The notes beneath the pieces were generated by a model, which was not told the origin of the DNA, did not search any database, and saw only the letters and a program-made list of their open reading frames with translations. Below, piece by piece: positions 5,609 through 13,646 of a DNA stretch of 15,817 nucleotides (position 1 is the stretch's first letter; every line of letters starts with the position of its first letter). Origin of the DNA: Methylovulum sp. (GTDB lineage Bacteria; Pseudomonadota; Gammaproteobacteria; Methylococcales; Methylomonadaceae); NCBI GenBank assembly GCA_028713595.1, contig JAQTNZ010000009.1, positions 1 to 15,817 of the forward strand, read 5' to 3'. Made by a program: the position numbers and the translations under genes.

Positions 5609-6476
5609 ACCTGCGACCCTGCGACTGCGTCACCTCGACAAGGTCATCAACGGCCTACGCACTTCCGATGGTGCGGGGGTGAAACTGAAACGCATCATCA
5701 GCCCCACGCCTAGCAACGCGTTTGATCCGTTTTTGTTATTGGATGAGTTTGCCTCTGATGAGGCGGCGGATTATATCGGCGGCTTCCCTGACCATCCGCA
5801 CCGTGGCTTTGAGACGGTCACTTACATGCTGGCCGGAGCCATGTTGCACCGCGACCATTTGGGCAACCAAGGCCATTTACGCGCCGGTGATGTGCAATGG
5901 ATGACGGCGGCACACGGCATCATCCATTCGGAAATGCCGGAGCAAGAAGACGGCCTATTGCAAGGTTTCCAGCTTTGGATCAACTTGCCCGCGTCAGAAA
6001 AGATGAAACCGCCCCATTACCAAGATATTGCCGCCGCTGACATCCCTAAGGTCGATTTGACGGCGGGCGGCTATGTCAAGGTGATTGCCGGAGACTATGT
6101 GGGTGCTGACGGCACAGTGACGACAGGCGCGGTGGCGGGCGTGAGCACCCAACCTGTGTATTTTGACATTGCCCTTAGCCCAGGGCAGCAGTTGAGCATT
6201 CCGGTAGCTTTGGCGCATACCGCCGTTATCTATGTGTATGAAGGCCGCGTAACGGCCGATACTGACAATGGCGTGTTAATAGCAGGGCAATTGGGGCAGT
6301 TAGTCGCTGGTGACGGTATCGCCCTCAGCACCGGCGATACTTCTGCCAAGTTGTTATTGCTCGCCGCCCAGCCGATTGGCGAGCCTGTCGTGCAAGCCGG
6401 GCCGTTTGTGATGAACACCACCGCCGAGATTGAACAGGCTTTCCGTGATTATCGGGATGGCGTGTTGGCCGTATAA
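5598..6476 (+). CDS. Pirin family bicupin protein
   Basis: At 292 residues this matches the full-length two-cupin pirins rather than the shorter E. coli YhaK or YhhW (about 230). The N-terminal cupin keeps the metal site: PDHPHRGFETVTY supplies His66 and His68, and TAAHGIIHSEMP supplies His110 and Glu112, equivalent to His56, His58, His101 and Glu103 of human pirin. The C-terminal cupin runs from about 165 to 275. Bacterial pirins are Fe-binding cytosolic proteins; some have quercetin 2,3-dioxygenase activity, and others bind metabolic enzymes. The true substrate here is unknown. The Shine-Dalgarno GGGAGA (5587-5592) lies inside doxX, and the start overlaps the doxX end by 11 nt. Together with the YhaJ-like regulator this resembles the E. 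coli yqjF-yhaJ-yhaK region. Confidence 0.92.
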   Translation: MTTKPATLRLRHLDKVINGLRTSDGAGVKLKRIISPTPSNAFDPFLLLDEFASDEAADYIGGFPDHPHRGFETVTYMLAGAMLHRDHLGNQGHLRAGDVQWMTAAHGIIHSEMPEQEDGLLQGFQLWINLPASEKMKPPHYQDIAAADIPKVDLTAGGYVKVIAGDYVGADGTVTTGAVAGVSTQPVYFDIALSPGQQLSIPVALAHTAVIYVYEGRVTADTDNGVLIAGQLGQLVAGDGIALSTGDTSAKLLLLAAQPIGEPVVQAGPFVMNTTAEIEQAFRDYRDGVLAV

Positions 6477-6484
6477 AAAAAGGG

Positions 6485-6505
6485 GGTGGCGGTATTTCCG
6501 CCACC
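6485..6505 (-). terminator. Terminator between pirin and ilvA, probably ilvA's original terminator
   Basis: GGTGGCGG (6485-6492) pairs with CCGCCACC (6498-6505) around a 5-nt loop. On the minus strand the stem is followed by CCC and seven T, the usual layout for leftward transcription. Seven A on the plus strand precede it, directly at the pirin stop. Removing the 227-bp element and one target repeat would place this hairpin about 10 bp beyond the ilvA stop. Confidence 0.75.
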
Positions 6506-6514
6506 TTAACCCAC
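6503..6514. repeat. Target-site duplication, left copy
   Basis: ACCTTAACCCAC here is repeated exactly at 6742-6753. The two copies abut the outer ends of the terminal inverted repeats of the element at 6515-6741. Confidence 0.85.
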
Positions 6515-6741
6515 CACTGCCATTAAGTTAACGAATACTATTTCTATTCAATAACATAGAAAACGCTATTGAGTTAAGGTCGTAGTAAGTTAATCCGTTC
6601 GTGGTGAGCTTGTCGAACCATGACCGGATTAACCGTCCACCCCATTCGTCAAGCTCATGACAGGCTTCGACCAGCTCAGGGCGAACGGCTAATCCTATCT
6701 TGTTGAAATTATAGGAATAAATTATTAACTTAATGGCAGTG
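6515..6741. mobile_element. MITE-like non-coding element with perfect terminal inverted repeats
   Basis: CACTGCCATTAAGTTAA (6515-6531) and TTAACTTAATGGCAGTG (6725-6741) are perfect 17-bp terminal inverted repeats of a 227-bp segment with no credible gene. It is flanked by 12-bp direct repeats. Terminal repeats of 16-18 bp with 10-13 bp duplications are like those of IS4-type elements, so it may be moved by such a transposase; that link is inferred. Inside lie two inverted copies of a 25-nt repeat. The right target repeat ends one base short of the ilvA stop codon, so the insertion separates ilvA from the hairpin at 6485-6505. Apart from this element I see nothing in the pirin-ilvA gap. Confidence 0.82.
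6590..6632. repeat. Hairpin inside the element
   Basis: TTAATCCG (6590-6597) pairs with CGGATTAA (6625-6632), and an inner GTTCG pairs with CGAAC (6614-6618). It contains copy A (6596-6620) of a 25-nt repeat with core TGAGCT-n-GTCGAA. Copy B, in reverse orientation, is at 6663-6687 and agrees at 19 of 25 positions. A shorter related piece lies at about 6643-6662. This core is a common dispersed intergenic repeat in proteobacteria. Confidence 0.65.
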
Positions 6742-6753
6742 ACCTTAACCCAC
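6742..6753. repeat. Target-site duplication, right copy
   Basis: This is identical to 6503-6514. It directly follows the right terminal inverted repeat and lies one base from the ilvA stop codon (6755-6757). Confidence 0.85.
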
Positions 6754-6754
6754 C

Positions 6755-8278
6755 CTAACTCATACCCCCTGAAAACAAACGGTAAGCCAGATTCGCCGTT
6801 TCTTCCTGATACGAAAAACCCAAACCGTCCAAACAGGCTTGGAATGCGGCCTGTTCGGTCACGGGCATTTGTACCCCCATCAAGACCTTGCCAAAGGCCG
6901 CGCCATGATTGCGGTAATGGAACAGGCTGATGTTCCAGCGCCCACCCAACTCGATCAGAAACTTTAACAAAGCCCCAGGCCGTTCTGGAAACTCGATGCT
7001 GTAGACAAGCTCGTGCAACTCACAAGGCGCGTGGCCGCCGACCATATAGCGGATATGCTCTTTAGCCAGTTCATTGGTAGTCATATCGGTGACGGCAAAG
7101 CCATGCCCGTTCAGATGCCCGATGATGGTGGCACGATCCGATTCTAAACCACTGCTGGAAATGCCGACAAACACCTGCGCCATAGCGGCATCAAAATAGC
7201 GGTAGTTAAATTCGGTGATACTGCGCCCGCCTAACAGGCGACAAAAGGCCAGGAAGCTGCCCGGCACTTCGGGGATACTGACCGCCAACAAAATTTCCCG
7301 ATGCTCGCCCACTTGCGCCCGTTCGGCGACATAGCGCAAGCGGTCAAAGTTGATGTTGGCGCCGCTGTCGATGGCGACCAAGGTTTTACCGACTAGCTTC
7401 TCGCGCTCGACATATTTTTTCAGGCCTGCGATAGCCAAAGCCCCCGCCGGTTCGGCGATAGACCGAGTATCATCAAAAATGTCCTTAATCGCCGCGCAAA
7501 TCTCATCAGTAGTGACGGTGATGACCTCATCGACATAGCGTTGCGCCAAGCGGAACGGTTCCGCCCCGACTTGTTTGACGGCAACCCCATCGGCGAACAG
7601 CCCCACTTGCTCCAGCACCACGCGGCTACCCGCCTGTAAGGCACGGTTAAGGCAATCGGCATCATCAGGTTCGACACCGATGATTTTGATGTCAGGGCGG
7701 ACAAATTTGACGTACACGGCAATCCCCGCCAGTAAGCCACCGCCGCCGACCGGCACAAAAATCGCGTCCAATTCGGCGGTTTGTTGGCGTAGGATTTCCA
7801 TCGCCACCGTCCCCTGTCCGGCAATCACATCAGGGTCATCGTAGGGGTGGATAAAAGCCCGCTTCGAAACTTGCGCCAACTGCTGGGCGTGGGTGTAGGC
7901 CTCGCTGTAAGAGTCGCCGAACAGCTCAATATCGGCACCCATTGCCCGCACCGATTTTATTTTAATTTCCGGCGCGGTGGTGGGCATCACGATTAAGGCG
8001 TTGATACCTAGGCGTTTTGCCGCCAATGCCACGCCTTGGGCATGGTTGCCGGCGGAGGCGGCGATCACGCCTTGTTGTCTGGCACTGGCATCAAGCAGCG
8101 ACATTTTGTTGTACGCGCCGCGCAATTTAAACGAGAACACCGACTGCAAATCTTCACGCTTTAGCAAAACCGTGTTGCCTAAGCGTTCGGATAAAGACGG
8201 GGCAAAATCTAAAGGGGTTTCTATGGCGACATCATAGACTCTGGCACGGAGTATTTTTTCTATATATTTTTCGGGCAT
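6755..8278 (-). CDS. ilvA: Threonine ammonia-lyase (threonine dehydratase), biosynthetic
   Basis: IlvA deaminates threonine to 2-oxobutanoate, the first committed step towards isoleucine, in the cytosol with pyridoxal phosphate. The 507 residues match the long biosynthetic form. Lys51 in [10 protein letters not shown] is the cofactor lysine; SAGNHAQG (75-82) and GGGGLLAG (178-185) bind the cofactor ring and phosphate; SGAN (305-308) is also conserved. Two ACT-like regulatory domains follow, at about 325-400 ([12 protein letters not shown]) and 420-495 ([12 protein letters not shown]), which give feedback inhibition by isoleucine and relief by valine. The short catabolic enzyme lacks these. 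The start at 8278 fits the family, although I see no clear Shine-Dalgarno. It is divergent from rpiA (80-bp gap). A MITE-like insertion directly follows its stop codon. Confidence 0.96.
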   Translation of the reverse strand: MPEKYIEKILRARVYDVAIETPLDFAPSLSERLGNTVLLKREDLQSVFSFKLRGAYNKMSLLDASARQQGVIAASAGNHAQGVALAAKRLGINALIVMPTTAPEIKIKSVRAMGADIELFGDSYSEAYTHAQQLAQVSKRAFIHPYDDPDVIAGQGTVAMEILRQQTAELDAIFVPVGGGGLLAGIAVYVKFVRPDIKIIGVEPDDADCLNRALQAGSRVVLEQVGLFADGVAVKQVGAEPFRLAQRYVDEVITVTTDEICAAIKDIFDDTRSIAEPAGALAIAGLKKYVEREKLVGKTLVAIDSGANINFDRLRYVAERAQVGEHREILLAVSIPEVPGSFLAFCRLLGGRSITEFNYRYFDAAMAQVFVGISSSGLESDRATIIGHLNGHGFAVTDMTTNELAKEHIRYMVGGHAPCELHELVYSIEFPERPGALLKFLIELGGRWNISLFHYRNHGAAFGKVLMGVQMPVTEQAAFQACLDGLGFSYQEETANLAYRLFSGGMS

Positions 8279-8292
8279 GGTTTAAAAATGGG

Positions 8293-8321
8293 CTGAATAA
8301 TCCTAGTTTCTGGGGTATTAT
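8293..8321 (+). promoter_or_regulatory. Candidate rpiA promoter
   Basis: CTGAAT (8293-8298) and TATTAT (8316-8321) are separated by 17 bp in the 80-bp ilvA-rpiA gap. The -35 is weak. The opposing ilvA promoter must share this short gap, but I could not place it. Confidence 0.3.
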
Positions 8322-8358
8322 CGCACACCCTATCCACTTTACAGGAATTACCCCTCCC

Positions 8359-9012
8359 ATGACCCAAGACGAACTAAAACAAAAAGTCGCCCATGCCGCC
8401 CTGCCTTACATTAAAGATGTCGGCATTATCGGTGTCGGCACCGGTTCCACCATCAGGCACTTCATCAATTATTTGGCCGACATTAAAGGCGAAATCGAAG
8501 GCGCGGTGTCCAGCTCCGAAGGCACCACCGAACATCTGAAAAAAGTCGGCATCCCCGTATTGGACTTAAACGCGGTCGGCCCGCTGCAAGTGTATGTGGA
8601 CGGTGCGGATGAAATCAACCCGTTGAAACAGCTGATTAAAGGCGGTGGCGCCGCGTTGACCCGCGAGAAAATCATCGCCGCCGCCAGCGATAAGTTTGTC
8701 TGTATCGCTGATGGCAGCAAACGCGTCGATGTGCTGGGCGCGTTCCCTTTGCCCATCGAAGTGATCCCGATGGCGAGAAGCTATGTCGCCAGAGAATTGG
8801 TGAAATTGGGCGGCACGCCGGTATGGCGCGAGAACTGCGTCACCGACAACCATAACCATATTTTGGATGTCCACGGCTTGACCATTGCCGAACCGATTGC
8901 CTTGGAAAGGGCCATCAACAATATCACAGGCGTGGTTTGCGTCGGCTTGTTTGCCGCCCGTCCTGCCGATATTGTCTTAGTCAGTGACGGCGAGCAGATC
9001 ATCACTTTCTAA
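8359..9012 (+). CDS. rpiA: Ribose-5-phosphate isomerase A
   Basis: RpiA interconverts ribose 5-phosphate and ribulose 5-phosphate in the pentose phosphate pathway; in ribulose-monophosphate or Calvin cycle organisms it also serves carbon fixation. The 217 residues match the E. coli enzyme (219) and align almost without gaps. Visible motifs are the phosphate loop GVGTGST (25-31), VDGADE with Asp81 and Asp84, KGGGAAL with Lys94, and TREK with Glu103, the catalytic base in the E. coli numbering. The end, [13 protein letters not shown], is typical. AGGA lies about 12 nt upstream of the start, a longer spacing than usual. The gene stands alone: ilvA is divergent, and a hairpin and the convergent gspD follow. 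Confidence 0.97.
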   Translation: MTQDELKQKVAHAALPYIKDVGIIGVGTGSTIRHFINYLADIKGEIEGAVSSSEGTTEHLKKVGIPVLDLNAVGPLQVYVDGADEINPLKQLIKGGGAALTREKIIAAASDKFVCIADGSKRVDVLGAFPLPIEVIPMARSYVARELVKLGGTPVWRENCVTDNHNHILDVHGLTIAEPIALERAINNITGVVCVGLFAARPADIVLVSDGEQIITF

Positions 9013-9030
9013 TGACTTTTGCCTGACCTT

Positions 9031-9060
9031 GACCCCGAAGGTTTTTAAGCCTTCGGGGTC
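9031..9060. terminator. Hairpin between convergent rpiA and gspD
   Basis: A perfect 11-bp stem, GACCCCGAAGG (9031-9041) with CCTTCGGGGTC (9050-9060), has an 8-nt loop. It sits 18 nt after the rpiA stop and 7 nt beyond the gspD stop, so it can serve both genes. Neither side has a good T-run, so it may act as a weaker or factor-assisted terminator. Confidence 0.65.
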
Positions 9061-9067
9061 GCCTTCA

Positions 9068-11215
9068 TTAGCGGTAAATGCCCGTCAATTTGCGTCTGAA
9101 TTCGTTAGAAATCAACCTGGAATCTTGCTTGCTTTTGACCACCCGTGGCGTTATCAACACCACCAACTCGGTTTTATCCTTGTTATTGGTAGTATTGCCG
9201 AATAAAGACCCTACCCAAGGCAGTTCATGCAGAAAGGGAATACCCGCCTTATTAAAAGTATTTTCTTCCTTAATCAAACCGCCTAGGACAATAGTCTCCC
9301 CATCCAACACCGCGACCGAACTTTCAATTTTCTTTTGGGAAATGGTCGCCGAATCAATGCCGCTCACCGTGGTTTTCTTAGGGTCGCTGACGGTTTGCTT
9401 AAGATCCAAAATGACCATGCCATTGGCATTGACCCTAGGCGTGACATTGAGCGTAACCCCGGTGTCTTTATATTGTATCGAGTTGCTGGTGACTAGACTG
9501 CCAGTGCTGGAGGTATTGACCCCTGACAAGCTGTTCGTCAAGATAGGTATCTGATCGCCCACTTCTATGGTGGCTTCCTGGTTGTTCAGCACCATTAACG
9601 AAGGTGATGAAATGACATTAATGTCATTTTTTGTTGATAGCGAGCTTAACAGGGCATTGACAATGCCCGAATTATAGACGGCGCTCAAGCCACCGGAGGT
9701 GACAGCCGAGGCACTTGCCTTGGCGACTTCACCTAGCGTTGCCGCTCCAGCCCCGCTACTGAGGCTGCTGCCTTGATGGTCCAAATACCATTGGATACCG
9801 TATTGTAAGTCATTGTTCAATTTGACTTCGACAATAGTCGCATCAATCAGCACCTGTAACGGTAAAATATCCAATTGCTTGATGACGGGCAGGATCACTT
9901 CGTATTCGCGGGGTGTGGCGACAATAATCAGCGCATTGTTGGTCTTATCGGAAATGATACGGACATCGTCAACATTGGCGACTGTGGCCGTGCCGGTGCT
10001 GGCGGTACCTGAACGGCTTTTGTTTTGTTTGGATTTTTTACTGCTGCTAGTGGATGAAGATGAGCCAGTGGTGCTGTTGGTATTGGTTGAATTAGTGCTG
10101 CTATTTTTATTGGACAATTCGGTCACTTTTTGACCCGGCGAGACTTTTGCCGATCGGTCTTGGTGTTGTGCGCCGGTAAAAATTTCATTTAAGGTGTCCG
10201 CCAATTCTTCGGCATCAGCGTGTTGCACCTTATAGACGTTGACCCCGCCGCCACTGGCGGTGTTCACCTTATCCAGCCGCGCGACCCAGTTCTCAATATC
10301 TTGCAGATAACGGCCTTGATGGGTGATCGCCATCACCGCGTTGAGCCGTTCAATCGGCATGAACCGGAAAAACTCCGAATCTTCCGGCTTGCCTTTGCCG
10401 ACAAAAATCTCCTCCAATTCCTTAACCACGTCTTCCGGGTCACTGTGCACCAACGGGAACAGGCCGAAAGAGCGCCCCTTTAACACATCAATGTCAAAAG
10501 TGCCGACCATGTCCATGACCCGTGACATTTCATCGGGCGTGCCTGACGCCACCAAGATATTGCGGGTGCTGTCCACATGCAGGATAGTTTTTTCTTGCAC
10601 CAAGGGCTTAATCACCTCGATGATTTCATTCACGGCGACATTCCTGATCGGAATGACACGGGTCTGATAGCCATCATGGCCGCCGCTGGTGGTCAAATCG
10701 GAGGTGTACAAAGCATCGGCAGCCGGTTCTATGTGGTAAATCCTGCCGTCTTTGACCAGCGCGGCATTGTTCATGCGCAACAGCATTTCCAGAGTCGGCA
10801 ACAATTCATCCTTGGTCAAAGGTTGCGTGGTATGGATAGTCACCCTACCCGTGACTTTGGGGTTGATGACATAGTTTTGCTTGAGCATGTCATTGAGTAT
10901 CGCTTTGGCGACATCGCCCAAATCGGCATCTTCAAATTTCAGGTCATACATGCCCTTCTTTTCCGATTCGTGCGCTTGCCAACTAGGCGTGGCGAGATAA
11001 CGGTCAGTACCCGTGTAGATTTCGGCTTTGGGGCGCACTATTTCCGCAGGCTTGTTTTGCAACCCTTTAAAAACTTCCTCTTTGCCCGAATCCTTAACAA
11101 CGGGTGCCAAAGGTATCAACTGGGTTGATTTAGGCGCTAACAACTCGCAACTGGACAGCGATAAACCTAACGCAAGCAGACAGGATGCGTTAGTGATTTT
11201 TTTGGCATTATTCAT
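9068..11215 (-). CDS. gspD: Type II secretion outer-membrane secretin GspD, with lipoprotein signal
   Basis: GspD forms the multimeric outer-membrane channel of the type II system. The best start is ATG 11215, which overlaps the upstream stop as ATGAATAA and gives 715 residues. A TTG 15 nt earlier also opens the frame but is less likely. The N-terminus is a lipoprotein signal: Lys5-Lys6, a hydrophobic run, then lipobox LSSC with Cys23; Glu24 at +2 fits sorting to the outer membrane. Domains: N0 about 88-165, N1 184-245, N2 248-320, N3 325-445 interrupted by a Ser/Thr/Asn-rich insert (about 369-410), then the secretin barrel 455-692 with EVGDQIPILT (551-560) and ending TELVVLITPRVV. It is last in the operon and has no separate pilotin gene nearby. 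A lipid anchor could make it self-piloting, as in HxcQ. Confidence 0.95.
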   Translation of the reverse strand: MNNAKKITNASCLLALGLSLSSCELLAPKSTQLIPLAPVVKDSGKEEVFKGLQNKPAEIVRPKAEIYTGTDRYLATPSWQAHESEKKGMYDLKFEDADLGDVAKAILNDMLKQNYVINPKVTGRVTIHTTQPLTKDELLPTLEMLLRMNNAALVKDGRIYHIEPAADALYTSDLTTSGGHDGYQTRVIPIRNVAVNEIIEVIKPLVQEKTILHVDSTRNILVASGTPDEMSRVMDMVGTFDIDVLKGRSFGLFPLVHSDPEDVVKELEEIFVGKGKPEDSEFFRFMPIERLNAVMAITHQGRYLQDIENWVARLDKVNTASGGGVNVYKVQHADAEELADTLNEIFTGAQHQDRSAKVSPGQKVTELSNKNSSTNSTNTNSTTGSSSSTSSSKKSKQNKSRSGTASTGTATVANVDDVRIISDKTNNALIIVATPREYEVILPVIKQLDILPLQVLIDATIVEVKLNNDLQYGIQWYLDHQGSSLSSGAGAATLGEVAKASASAVTSGGLSAVYNSGIVNALLSSLSTKNDINVISSPSLMVLNNQEATIEVGDQIPILTNSLSGVNTSSTGSLVTSNSIQYKDTGVTLNVTPRVNANGMVILDLKQTVSDPKKTTVSGIDSATISQKKIESSVAVLDGETIVLGGLIKEENTFNKAGIPFLHELPWVGSLFGNTTNNKDKTELVVLITPRVVKSKQDSRLISNEFRRKLTGIYR

Positions 11216-11942
11216 TTTCACTATTCTCAATGAGGTCTTCTGGTGATTCGGGTTCTGGCATCAAATCTTCCGGTGACTCAGGTGCGGGCGGCGGCACACC
11301 ATCGGGAGGCATACCTTCAGGGGGCACGCCTTCAGGCTGCCCGCCCGGAGAGGGCGGCGGCACATTGGGTTTGGTGGGCGATTTAGGTTTTGACTTGTGC
11401 AACAGCAAGGTTTTTTGTTCGTTGTCCAAGGTGAAGATCACGCGATCCCCCTCATCTTTTGCCTCTGGTTTGGAGCCTTCCGGGGTATATATGATGTGGT
11501 TATTGACGATTTCCACCAGCCGCCAGCCGCCATCAAGCACCCCACCGAACGGTATCCTCCGATGGTTATTGGTCGGTGACTTGGTGGTGGCGGGGCGGCT
11601 CAACAAAACTGACTGGCCTTTGCCTGTGGTATAAATGCCGTTTAGCACCCAATCAAAATTGACCGCCACTTCGGTGCCCTTGACCGTCTCTGGCGGCGGC
11701 TCATTGACGGGTTTGCGGCCTTCAATAAATAAAGGCCGGTTCACCAAATCCGCATAGCTCTCCTCATCTTGTCCGGTCAGGTCGATGCTGGGCATGGCAT
11801 CGGTTGAAGCTTTTTTGTCTTTGGGCACTTGCGCATCCAACAATTGCCGTTGGCTTAAGCTGGCGTAAAACCATTCGCCACCAATAAGCAACAGCAATAC
11901 ACCGCAGATTGCGCCCAACACCGTCACCAGTTTGCTGTTCAT
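11208..11942 (-). CDS. xpsN: GspC/XpsN-type inner-membrane component of type II secretion
   Basis: The 244-residue protein has one N-terminal membrane helix (about 4-24) and a periplasmic body. It keeps the NRPLF--GRKP motif (68-77) and an HR-like domain (about 94-182) with FDWVLNGIYTT, GQSVLL and GWRLVEIVNNHIIYTPEG, the fold that contacts the N0 domain of the secretin. It lacks a PDZ domain. The tail (about 187-244) is rich in Pro, Glu and Gly, with short repeats PPEG/PPDG and twice PESPEDL (221-227 and 231-237). Position between gspM and gspD is that of xpsN in Xanthomonas, which takes the GspC role; databases may call it GspN or GspC. It overlaps gspM by 4 nt and gspD by 8 nt. Family certain in context, name less so. 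Confidence 0.8.
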   Translation of the reverse strand: MNSKLVTVLGAICGVLLLLIGGEWFYASLSQRQLLDAQVPKDKKASTDAMPSIDLTGQDEESYADLVNRPLFIEGRKPVNEPPPETVKGTEVAVNFDWVLNGIYTTGKGQSVLLSRPATTKSPTNNHRRIPFGGVLDGGWRLVEIVNNHIIYTPEGSKPEAKDEGDRVIFTLDNEQKTLLLHKSKPKSPTKPNVPPPSPGGQPEGVPPEGMPPDGVPPPAPESPEDLMPEPESPEDLIENSENE

Positions 11943-12544
11943 TCGGGCTGTTTTCTCATAAAGCTGACTGCTTGGAAATTGACGTTAAGATCGTTGCTCG
12001 GCTCGATTTTATGCGAGGTCATGCTCCGGCGGCCACGCATGGGGCGAATGTCGATCTGATCGACAATAATGAGCGGGGTGGAGGTTTCGATTTTGTACAA
12101 CACCGCCCGCAACACTTCGCTGTTGCCGGTCATCCTGACCCTGACAGTGATACGGCTGAAACCGTCTTTGACAGTGACCGGAATCGCTTGGGTGCTGCTT
12201 AATTGCCCACCGGCATCGACAATGGTCTTTTTGATGAAATTTTGCATTTCCGCCGAAGCCAAGGCATCGGTCTGTTGGCTGTTGAAATAACCTTGCTCGT
12301 CATGTTGGGTTTTGATGGCCTCCATACTGGCGACCACCGCATCTTTTTTAGCCAAAATGCGTTGGTATTGCTCCAGCTTGAATAACAACCCCTCTTTTTT
12401 ATCGTGCAGTTCCAGACTTTTGCTGACTATCGGCGCAATCAGCACCAAACCGAACACCAGCACCACACCCACCAATAAGCCTACGGCAAGCCAACGGTCT
12501 TTGTTAATGGGCTGCTTAAAAACAGGTTGCTTAAGGAGCTTCAT
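11939..12544 (-). CDS. gspM: Type II secretion inner-membrane protein GspM (XpsM type)
   Basis: The 201-residue bitopic protein has a short cytosolic start, one membrane helix (about 18-40), a coiled-coil stretch (about 43-80) and a periplasmic ferredoxin-like domain (about 95-195). That layout is diagnostic of GspM, which binds GspL and couples the ATPase to the pseudopilus. Sequence is poorly conserved in this family; the KIETSTPLIIVDQIDIRP segment (about 149-166) is the best marker of the XpsM branch. Its start overlaps the gspL end by 14 nt and its stop overlaps the xpsN start by 4 nt, consistent with translational coupling. Confidence 0.85.
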   Translation of the reverse strand: MKLLKQPVFKQPINKDRWLAVGLLVGVVLVFGLVLIAPIVSKSLELHDKKEGLLFKLEQYQRILAKKDAVVASMEAIKTQHDEQGYFNSQQTDALASAEMQNFIKKTIVDAGGQLSSTQAIPVTVKDGFSRITVRVRMTGNSEVLRAVLYKIETSTPLIIVDQIDIRPMRGRRSMTSHKIEPSNDLNVNFQAVSFMRKQPE

Positions 12545-13646
12545 GCGTACCGCCTCCGATTTGGGTCACGTCCACGGTAATCTGGAAGCGTTCGAGCTTG
12601 CTGACGGTGTTTTGGGTCACGGGGGAGGCAAAACGGGCATTATTGAACAAATCAGACGCTTCCAATACCCCGATAAGTGTCGAAGCGGCGGGCGATTCGC
12701 CTTGGATTTGCAGATGACCGTCCGCATACTGCAAATAGGCCAACCACGTATCATCCTTAATCAAGCGGCTCAATTCATTAAGCATCACCACCATCATTGG
12801 GCGGGAGCGTTTTTCATCCAACAATTTTTGGGTTTCATTAATCACCGAATCGACTTCCTGTTGCAGGACTTTGATCTTTTTCGCATCCTTCTCAATAACT
12901 TTGACTTTTTCCGCCAAAGCCGTCACGGTTTGATATTGCAATGCTACAGGTAGCACCAACACCGTCAGCAGTAATAGCCCCGCTAACGCTGACAACACCG
13001 AATAAATCAGCCGCGGCGTGTTGGCGGTTTTTTGCCGGAAGCGTTCAGGCAATAAGTTATAGGCACCGTAATCGTCATCAAGATCATTGGCAAAACCCTC
13101 ATAATCGGCAAGCAACGGCGACAAGCCCATCGCTTTCAGATCTTCATAAAGCCCGTCCAGCAACTCCTGTGTAGTCAAAACCAACATGGCCTTAATATAC
13201 CCAGGCTCGTTTTGTACCCCTAGCGGTTTGACGGCAAAATAGACTTGCTCGGCCTTAAACGGGGTGTACTTATCCAATTCATAAGCAACGACTTGTTGCA
13301 GGTTTTCCTTAACGGCGGCGGGCAACACCAGTTCGCGGTGCAGGCCGTCAGGCCCGCTCAAACGCAAGACCACACGGGCTTTGCCCAGTTTTTCATTACT
13401 GTCCTGCAAGGCTTTAAATTGCGCGGCCCCCGCCTCATTACGCGCCACCGTGGCGACAAACACACTGTCCCCGGCCAACGCATAACTGATGTTCAAATAG
13501 CCCTGCTCCGGGCTGACCACCAGCCAGCCATGCTGGTCAATGAGCAACTGCCGGGTTTTTTCCGGCACCAAAAGCATCAGCTCCCGCCGCCACCAACGCA
13601 GGAAACGTTTAAAGTCCAGATCAATGGTTGAAGTCAAATTCATCAT
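12531..13646 (-). CDS. gspL: Type II secretion inner-membrane protein GspL (XpsL type)
   Basis: The 371-residue product has a cytosolic actin-like (PilM-like) region, about 25-205, with YELDKYTPFKAEQVYF (122-137) and NLLPERFR (197-204). A membrane helix follows (about 212-236), then a coiled coil (240-285), then a small periplasmic PilN-like domain (290-365). GspL recruits the GspE ATPase to the membrane and pairs with GspM. The length matches XpsL (about 370 residues). The start at ATG 13646 lies within gspK, a 26-nt overlap; a second ATG follows at once, so the true start could be one codon later. Only a weak AAAG precedes it, as expected for coupled translation. Confidence 0.88.
   Translation of the reverse strand: MMNLTSTIDLDFKRFLRWWRRELMLLVPEKTRQLLIDQHGWLVVSPEQGYLNISYALAGDSVFVATVARNEAGAAQFKALQDSNEKLGKARVVLRLSGPDGLHRELVLPAAVKENLQQVVAYELDKYTPFKAEQVYFAVKPLGVQNEPGYIKAMLVLTTQELLDGLYEDLKAMGLSPLLADYEGFANDLDDDYGAYNLLPERFRQKTANTPRLIYSVLSALAGLLLLTVLVLPVALQYQTVTALAEKVKVIEKDAKKIKVLQQEVDSVINETQKLLDEKRSRPMMVVMLNELSRLIKDDTWLAYLQYADGHLQIQGESPAASTLIGVLEASDLFNNARFASPVTQNTVSKLERFQITVDVTQIGGGTHEAP

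Noticed and set aside
6733..6930. A 65-codon plus-strand frame starting inside the right end of the mobile element
   Set aside because: It begins in the terminal inverted repeat and runs antisense through the conserved ilvA end; there is no ribosome-binding site and no protein-like pattern.
7420..7824. A 134-codon minus-strand frame within ilvA
   Set aside because: It is an alternative frame of a conserved ilvA region, rich in Arg, Ser and Trp as such shadows are.
9813..11128. Long plus-strand frames opposite gspD, such as 10577-11128
   Set aside because: They are antisense shadows of a clearly coding, conserved secretin, have no family resemblance and no ribosome-binding site.
11216..11230. 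TTG at 11230 as the gspD start
   Set aside because: ATG 11215 gives the usual stop-start overlap with the upstream gene and a compact lipoprotein signal peptide; TTG would add MRIVK with no clear gain.
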